Source: Phycomyces blakesleeanus NRRL 1555(-)
Lineage: Eukaryota; Mucoromycota; Mucoromycetes; Mucorales; Phycomycetaceae
Assembly (NCBI RefSeq): GCF_001638985.1
Contig: NW_017265190.1
Coordinates: forward strand, 248,001 to 312,000
Direction of reading: 5' to 3'
DNA length: 64,000 nucleotides
The stretch's first letter is position 1. Each line of letters begins with the position of its first letter. Below are positions 57,001-64,000 of the stretch, in pieces. Below the pieces are notes generated by a model. That model worked only from the letters and a program-made list of their open reading frames with translations. It was not told the DNA's origin and ran no database searches. Made by a program: the position numbers and the translations under genes.

Positions 57001-57376
57001 TATGATTAAGTGCTCTAGACAAATATTCCTTGTATAGCTTATAATAATTATGATGATAAAAAGGGATCCCCAAATAGCTTCCCTCCAACTTAGTCAAATG
57101 TATCTATAATTATATAAGAAATGGTTGCGAATAATAGAATATTTTCTTCAAAATTTACAGGCTTTTACTAGGAAAGATGAAGTTGCATCTATAAACGCAA
57201 AATATATATTATTATTATCAGCATAAACATTATTTTTTTTTAAAAAAAAAATATGGTGTAAATATTTGTACGAAACAGTAGGGTTAACTAACTTAATACT
57301 GTCTGTTTTTTTAGCTATAAGGTTTTGTTGTTGTTGTGTCGGGTATCAATAACTGAGACCGTTTTTGATTAAATAT
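54094..57376. other. long intergenic region with weak coding traces
   Basis: 3.3 kb. Near the left end is the SH3-gene promoter. (TA)n and (TG)n lie near 54417-54446. A T9/A9 palindrome is at about 57233-57250. Minus-strand 56452-56625 is a 57-codon ATG frame (listed separately). Minus-strand 56770-57097 reads as broken coding sequence (LGIPFYHHNYYKLYKEYL; LREAFSDVPPLGPLLPVS in another frame), perhaps a dead gene. No gene is certain. Confidence 0.4.
56452..56625 (-). CDS. hypothetical small protein
   Basis: An ATG frame of 57 codons on the minus strand with mixed composition: MDTSNICETLGIGCVGTTDH, then LGSTGLKG, a short (YI) run, and RLLAPNRPTPIEFPERI. It is not simple sequence, except for the (TA)n run in the middle, which could instead be the 5' end of an intron beginning GTAGTA. 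Unrecognised and possibly chance. Confidence 0.2.
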   Translation of the reverse strand: MDTSNICETLGIGCVGTTDHEVLGSTGLKGSIYIYNRLLAPNRPTPIEFPERIIMKK

Positions 57377-58964
57377 TTAACCGCGCTGGGCAGTCCAGGC
57401 AGAGGGGTTGGTGCGGTTGTTGATCAGAGCGGCGCGGTCAAAGGAGTTTCTGTTCTTGTTGGCAACAATCTGGAAGCAAGTGGCACTGCCCTGGCGAGAG
57501 ATGATAGTAGACCAAGAAAGGAAGAGTTCCCAGACACGGCAGCTATTAAAAGAAAGAAATTTGTTATTAGCAATAATATTCAAACTTCTTCATTGTTCTT
57601 TTCATAAGAAAAGACTTACATCTTGTCACCGTATTTGCCACGAAGAGCGTCCTTGTTCTGTTCCCAGTTAAGGTACCATTTCTCAAGGGTAGAAGAGTAG
57701 TGAACACCAACGGTATCAACGCTCTGGATCTCAAATCCGGCCATTTCCAACTGACGGATGTACCAGTACAAAGGAGTGGAAGCATCGGCTCCAGGGAAGA
57801 TATATTTAGCCATGAAAAGACCCCTAATACGCGAAGGGAAAGAGTGTAAGCCAATGCGTTGTGTACACATACGGACAATAAAACTATAATCCAAAATACT
57901 AACCAGATAAAGTCCTCGTATTGCCAGGTAGCTCTCAAACCAGCGACCTGCATGTAAAACAAACCATCATCATTGAGCAACTCACGGACCTCGTGGAGGA
58001 ACTGAGGGAAGCGACGGAGACCAACGTGCTCGGCCATCTCAACACAGGTAATCTTGTTGTAAGTATCATCGGCGGGAATATCACGGTAATCCATGCAGAG
58101 AAGACGAGCCTTATCCTTGACACCCCAGTCTTCAATACGCTTGTTACCAAACTCAACCTGGTTGCGGGCCAAAGTGACACCAGTAGACTGACTGCCATAA
58201 TGCTTGGAGGCAAAGGCAGTCAAAGTTCCCCAGCCACATCCAATATCGAGATGCTTCTCGCCTTCCTTCAAGTGGACCTTGTTGCAAATCAAGTGCATCT
58301 TGTTCTCCTGCATCTTTTCGAGAGTCTCGCGCTGAGTGGGGTCAGAGATGATGCCGGAAGTATAAACCATCAAAGGACCGAGGAAGCCCTCGTAGAAGTC
58401 ATTGCCACGGTCGTAGTGCTCGCGGACCTGAGTCTCATCCTGATCACGGGAGTGCCAGAATGTCTCGGGAAGCCACTGAAGAAGGAAGAACTTGAACTGA
58501 CCAAGGGTGAACTGGAAGGCAGCCCAATCGTGACGGAGTTCCATAATCTCGAGAGCATCACCGTTGAAGTCAATCTTGCCTTCAAAGAAAGCCTCGAAGA
58601 AAGTCTCCATGGGGATCTTGTTGCGGCCAAAGTACTGAGCCTTCAATTCAGGGTCGTGGATAGTAATATAGGTTTCGATGGGCTTTCCGGGGAGAGCAAT
58701 ACGGTTACGGTAACGGGGGGCAAAACGAGAGAAAAGATAGATGGTAGAGGCGAGGATAGGGAGAGCCAAGATGATGGCAAGGAAAAGGAAGCCAAAGATA
58801 GAGAATCCAAGTACATAGCTTAAAAGTGCTGGAATACCGACCCATGCACCAAACAAGACACGGTTGTCAAAGGTCTGGTTACCTGCACCTTCTGCGGGAA
58901 GAGTGGCATTATTAATGGCAGCCCACGTAGTAGGCTTGTAGCCTTGTGTCTCAGCGATCCCCAT
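57377..58964 (-). CDS. sphingolipid C9-methyltransferase
   Basis: Adds the C9 methyl branch to the sphingoid base of fungal glucosylceramides, using S-adenosylmethionine, in the ER. Three exons, complement(57377..57542, 57620..57823, 57904..58964), give 476 residues, near the family's usual 480-530. Two adjacent membrane segments lie at about 35-78 (VLFGAWVGIPALLSYVLGF and FLFLAIILALPILASTIYLF). The cyclopropane-fatty-acid-synthase-like domain follows: EHYDRGNDFYEGFLGP (182-197), YTSGIISDP, SAM motif LDIGCGWGTL (239-248), GVTLARNQVEFG, EMAEHVGLRRF, and the typical tail FMAKYIFPGADASTPL, GVHYSSTLEKWYLNWEQN and STIISRQGSATCFQIV. The two introns are in phase 2. Methylated glucosylceramide is widespread in filamentous fungi and affects growth and sensitivity to plant defensins. 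Confidence 0.94.
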
Positions 58965-60988
58965 CTAAAAATTTTGGATTGCCTGTCAGTATATCTTTCT
59001 GCACGCGTTGTTTGAACAATAAGACGCGTGTAATAAAATAAAGATGGTAGTCTGTACTGTGGATTTTATATTTTTATATTTGTTATTTTACAGCAACGTA
59101 CCTTTGCTAGGTCTTCTTCTTTTAAGAAACGAAAAAGAGAAAGAGAGAAGTAAGCAAAAAGAGAGGCTGACGAGAATATATTATTCTCTTTATAGTGTTT
59201 TGTCGTAGTTTGTGTTCGTGTAACACTTTTAGCGAGTCAAAAACTCTAGCCCGTTATAACCCAGATGTTCTTTTTCTATTTTGATACACGGCTGGGCTAT
59301 GGTGTCACGGGTGACTTTTACATTTTTCAAGTGTCTGATATGAAAGGCAGAAATTCTACAAGACAATTGGACCATTGGACAAGTGGGCCATTGGTCTATA
59401 CAACTAACCTGATCTTCCAGCCTTGTATATCTACAAGAAATATATATTGAAAGCCGATAATATTCAATGTCTTGTATAGTTCAGTGTAATGGCTTTCTTT
59501 TTTTCTGTTTACCTATAATTTTATTTTTTTTATTCAGCTTGTCAATCTTGGATACTGACCGGTAGTGTCCTAAATATATCAAACAAGCTAACAAGAGCAG
59601 CTATTTATATACAGTCAGCATATATACACCACATGATAGTACTCAATGCGACCGAAGACTATGAAGAGATAAATGAAGGATATCAAAGAAGAATAGCAAA
59701 AAAAGCCTCTATCTGCATAGGCTTAAGCGATAATCAGCCTACATTGCAAAGATAGTGCCAATAGAGTGTAACTCTCATTGGAATATATTATACCACCTTT
59801 AATTAAACCAGGTATATCATACTTTTATATGTATGTATATGTATATAATTGATATGAGCGGGGCAGATCATGGCGTATTTGACTATCACAGTCTTATTCT
59901 ATACTTGCTTGGTATTGAAGTCTTTAATAATAACCTTGAAGACTCCGCACTTGAGAAGGCGACAGTCGAATGAACAGAATCATCGAATTGATAAATTAGA
60001 GAGCTTGCTATCTAATTCGTTAAACCATCGGCGTAGGCGTAGGCTAAGTGAATTCCCAAATTTGTGAGAGCCTTTTAACTCCGATGTTTCATTTCTCTTT
60101 AAAGCTATCAGTTGAAGATTTAACGACCATCTAAGCCTCTAAAGCTGAACCTTATCCTCTGGATTCTTGAAGACATATCTACCTGATATTTTTCAAATGC
60201 TATGGCATAAACTATGTAAGAAGGCTCTTGACTAACATGTATCACAATGTTAATCATAAATATAAATTAGTTATTTGCAAAACTCATTATATGGGACATG
60301 ATATCCATTATTAACATAGCACATCAAAGAGTTCGGTATAAATAAGAGCATTTGTCTTTTGCATTCTCGTTAAAATTCTTCTATCTCACATACTGCATTT
60401 TTATATACAAGCAGGATATTAAGCACTCAAAAACACTCTCAAAATTAGTAAAAGAAAGTTAATCTTCAAAAGTTACACTTCTCCATATGAAAAAGACAAG
60501 TAATTAACTACGAAAAGGTTGCATGGCATAACATTAAAGCTAAAGAAATAATATAAAGAGTAAACTACCAAAAATAAGCTTGCTCTAATACAAGAGTATC
60601 CGGACCTTTACACAACTGTTTGTCCAGAGTATCTGTCCTAAAGGGTTGAGATACGATTATCAAAAGGGTAACCTCGTGTGTTAAACTATGTCTGCTATTT
60701 GGCTACATAATTTAAGATGCTCTCTATACCTCTGCAAACTCTTACTTATGATGAATCTTAAGTATATGTTTTCTTAAGCGCATTATTGAAGTGGTAGACA
60801 TATTAGGCTATTCTTTGGATATGCTTGTTTTAATAAAACAAGCTCAATTACAAGTAAATATAACATACATCTTCTTTTATGACAGTAAAATCTTGGAAAC
60901 AAAACATAATATATATACATATTGTATTGGCCAATTATTCGTAAAAATGTATGTTAACAAGGTCATTATGGTTGTTTTCTCTCTCTCA
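58965..60988. other. intergenic region
   Basis: 2 kb between the methyltransferase start and a hypothetical gene. A plus-strand frame at 59870-60067 encodes 65 residues with a hydrophobic start and an Arg-rich tail (HRRRRRLSEFPNL); it is unrecognised and probably chance. No repeats or elements stand out. Confidence 0.45.
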
Positions 60989-61737
60989 TCACACCCATGG
61001 TCTCCCTATTCTAAGCCGATGAATACTTTAAACACAGATAGTAGAAGATTGCTAATTTTGGTATAACATACTTAAAGTCAGATAGAAAGCTCTCTAATCT
61101 TAAACGATTGACTACGTCTAATGGGTGCATTGAGTTATTGCTGGCCAATGGTTGGGCATCAACAACCAATGCCGCAAGTTGACTGTCTGCTATTTCTATC
61201 GGAGAACTAGGAATGTTGCTGCTGTCAAGTTCAGGCATTCCCATTTTACATATGTAGCTGCAGGGAGCGTCATCAACCTCAGGCACGACATATGAAGACC
61301 CGGACAAGATACTGGTGGGATCCTATATTCAGAACAATAAATACATTAGTAAGTACATTTGATCGCTTAACAATATTATCTTTTGTTGCACACATCGCTA
61401 TCGTCGCTGATTATATCAGAATTGATATAACCATCATGGCTAATGTGATTGCGTTGTCTTTTATTAGGTTCACAGATTTCAGCGAAAACTTGAATGTCTT
61501 CCAACTGAAGTTTTTATTTGTAGTAATTAGAACAGGATACGGCTAATTTAGATCGAACTCACGGGCAACTTATTTGATCAAGAAACATTTGTTATTCTAC
61601 ATGAATTAATTAGCTCACACATAAACCTTTCATGCTGTATTTTATCTTACGGAGCCAATAACAATAGTTTGTGCTCCAGAATTGGCGATGGCATTAACGG
61701 TAGACATATCGTCTTGATCGCTTTGGATTGCCGCCAT
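60989..61737 (-). CDS. hypothetical protein, three exons
   Basis: Unrecognised. Exons complement(60989..61010, 61072..61322, 61651..61737) join in phase to encode 119 residues. It starts MAAIQSDQDDMSTVNAIANS and GAQTIVIGSDPTSIL, continues YVVPEVDDAPCSYICKMGMP and DSQLAALVVDAQPL, and ends RLRLESFLSDFKIGRPWV. It is acidic, with no signal peptide, membrane segment or simple repeat, and the donor/acceptor pairs are good (GTAAG, TATAG, GTATG, CTTAG). The 22-nt last exon is the weakest part; the real gene may use another 3' exon. Composition looks coding. Confidence 0.5.
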
Positions 61738-64000
61738 TATTTCTCTCAATTCTTTTTTGTTTGTAGGGAGCTTTATGCTCAAGAGGGTTGGTGAGCCTCT
61801 ATTGCTGCCAAGCAAAAGAGGGCGTTACGGCTTTTTTTTTTGGATTTTATTTGTTATATGATGTTTCTTGAGAGATGGGAAGAGCTCAAGAAAGCCCATC
61901 CCGTAGCCACGTCTTCGCAAAGAGATAGGACATATTTGAAGGCTTCTTGGCTCTACCAGGGGGGAAAGTGACCTAAAGTCAAACAGGAAACAATGGGGAG
62001 ACAGATGGGAGAACATGCTGGAGTGCGGGGAAAACTAGAAGAGATAGCGTAGAGATTGATCGAGATGGATGGAGAAGTTCTGAGCTAGACCGGAGGAAAG
62101 GATTCAAACCCATTGTCATGCACCTCGCAAAGACAGTGAGTGTAGATGGGAGAAAAAGTGTTATCACATTCTCATTACCATGGCCCGCACCATGACAATG
62201 AGAGAGAGAGCTTTCGTGTAGGAAATTACAGAGAGGGTGGGTTTAAATAGTAACGTCCTCTCAATTTCTTCGCCCTTTTGTAAAGTTAGAAAGCTTACTA
62301 GAACATGCCGGCTTTCTTAAGGAAAATTGTCTGATAGAATTGCTGAGGCATGTAATGCCAAATCTGCACATTCGATTTAACTTATTGTGACAAAATTTCT
62401 AGGCATAAAAGGGACAAGATTTACCGTTCTCAGTGTATATAGAATTGTAGTATGAAAACCGGCTGTCACGAAAAATAAAAACTCATAGTCGTCCCACGCT
62501 GGTTATACAGACTCTTTTTTTTATTCTTTATTCCTTTCTTTTTCGAACCACAACTGTGCGCTATATAAACGTTGTCCTCGAACAGACCAAGTCGGAAAAT
62601 AACGATATTCTGTAACACACCACCATGTCCCACGGTAATAAACTCCAACACAATTACAGGTAGGAAATATTCTCATTAGGGAAAGTGAGGCTTAGTTTAT
62701 ATGTATCTCGATGCGAGAAGACCTGGATTTCGATACTACATTTGAGTCTATCGAGTAAAATCCTAATAGTCATCTAAATATTTTATTTTATTATATTTTA
62801 ATAAGCTGGGAAACTCTGTGGCGTATTATTTGCGTATCAAAATTGAAATACTTTCATTAATGTAGCTCTCGATAAGGTTTTACTTTAAAAAAACATAATT
62901 TTGGTTTTCTGGGCTTAGTATAAGGTCAAATATGGATCTATCAAGCCTTTATCCATATTTGTGGAATAGACTGTAGTCATCAGAAAAGCCAAAGTTTTTA
63001 GTGGTAAAATTACTATGTGGATTTGAGTGACACATAAATACGTTGTATTTAAACCTTATTCTTTTGTACGTGTTTAAATAACTCAGATTTACATTCATAT
63101 TGATAACCTCTTAGTAAACCCCCTATAGATCAAGACACGTATACCAGTAAAACTAGCCAGTAACATTCAAAATAACTATACTTTGTTTGTGTGTGTGTAT
63201 TTGTGTGTTTACTGACATATCATGATATATAAAGAATGAGAGGTATCAAAATTCTAACCTTGCAAAACAGGTTGCCGAGTTACACATCTTACGAACGCTT
63301 TATAATCCAATAAGAATATAAAGTTTTTGGCTTTTAGGGTCACATTTGTTTCTAGCAAATTAGAAGTGCAGAAATCCAGAATTTTAAACCTCATTAAACC
63401 AATCACCTATTTTACATGTAATTGATGTTTATACTTTTTGTTTGCTAAGTGGTAACCCTTGTATCGAGGTATTCTCAAGGAATCCGGTTAATATCCGGGT
63501 CAAACAAAATTTGGTTAAATACATTAGATTATTGTATATTTTAGTATTCAGATTTGAATAATGTATATATATATATGTGTGTGTGTGTGTACGATCACCT
63601 TTGGTATTCAACCGAAGAAACCTCTTTTCATGTTTGACATAAATATTAACTTTAATCCCTGACAAACACTTCATTCAGAATAAATCAAACATATTCTCAT
63701 CTCTCAAACAAAGGTATGATTTATAGTAAGCATGAAATTTACAGACACCTTACTTTAGCTTCGCCTTATGAAATTATGGATTGGTTTAGACATTTTATGA
63801 TAAAAGAGGATCTTTGGACACACAAAGTTATATTTAAAGCGCATTCTTTTTTGGGAGAATCAATCATTATAACAGAATAGCTGTAAATCTTGGGATACGT
63901 TTCTTTGATCAGCTCGGGAGCTTTGTTTTATTTATTTATTTATTTATTTATATGTCTTATGTTTTCAAGCAAAGTATCATATATGACATATCGCCCAACC
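61738..64000. other. right edge without firm genes
   Basis: Around 61850-62270 the DNA is less AT-rich and purine-biased on the plus strand, possibly an old insertion, but no frame is convincing. At 62624 (plus) MSHGNKLQHNYR is followed directly by a GTAGG donor, a possible first exon with no partner found. At 63716-63880 (plus) an ATG frame of 54 codons (MIYSKHEIYRHLTLASPY, then IMDWFRHFMIKEDLWTHKVI) has mixed composition but matches nothing I know. (TA)n/(TG)n lies near 63560-63590 and (ATTT)n near 63929-63952. Confidence 0.4.

Noticed and set aside
57921..58823. 300-codon plus-strand frame opposite the methyltransferase
   Set aside because: Antisense shadow of a highly conserved coding exon, with no family resemblance of its own.
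62060..62130. GGGTTTGAATCC on the minus strand as a tRNA T-arm
   Set aside because: No matching acceptor, D or anticodon stem could be drawn around it.

Overview
The window is nuclear DNA from a filamentous fungus, most likely an early-diverging one (Mucoromycota, probably Mucorales). The evidence is the many short GT..AG introns, very AT-rich intergenic DNA full of microsatellites, a StuA-type APSES regulator, a fungal sphingolipid C9-methyltransferase, a bifunctional trehalose synthase/phosphatase, a cluster of secreted LysM proteins, and a Tc1/mariner relic whose transposase resembles those common in Mucorales. I cannot name the species. All exon models below were built by hand from splice signals, reading phase and family resemblance.

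Left third (1-22,323): homoserine kinase THR1 (minus), a Gln/His-rich protein of unknown role (plus), a nine-exon Kv-beta-like aldo-keto reductase with altered active-site residues (plus), and an APSES transcription factor (minus). These sit in long repeat-rich gaps. A 1.4-kb degenerate Tc1/mariner element (14,350-15,788) with about 80-bp inverted ends and a TA target duplication lies in the gap before the LysM cluster.

Centre (22,324-38,268): the most striking part. Six secreted two-LysM genes form a mirror image: C(-) A(+) B(-) | spacer | B'(+) A'(-) D(+). The inner arms (24,269-29,772 and 31,294-36,800) are 5.5-kb inverted copies of each other around a unique 1.52-kb spacer. No difference was found over the inner 4.4 kb where I compared them, and only a few appear in the outer 1.1 kb. 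The flanking genes C and D are in mirror positions too, with related promoters and proteins, but are clearly diverged. This suggests an old palindrome of about 16 kb whose centre has been kept identical by gene conversion, or re-duplicated. The linkers between the two LysM domains differ sharply; gene C carries a 30-unit TVPKA minisatellite.

Right third (38,269-64,000): a small I78-type protease inhibitor (minus), a TMEM209-like membrane protein (plus), Tan1 (tRNA ac4C factor, plus), a TPS-TPP fusion (plus) with stress-element-like sites upstream, a ZIP zinc transporter (minus), a clear 4E-BP translational repressor homologue (minus), an Lsb1/Pin3-like SH3 protein (minus), sphingolipid C9-methyltransferase (minus) and a hypothetical three-exon gene (minus). 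The last 2 kb hold only weak candidates.
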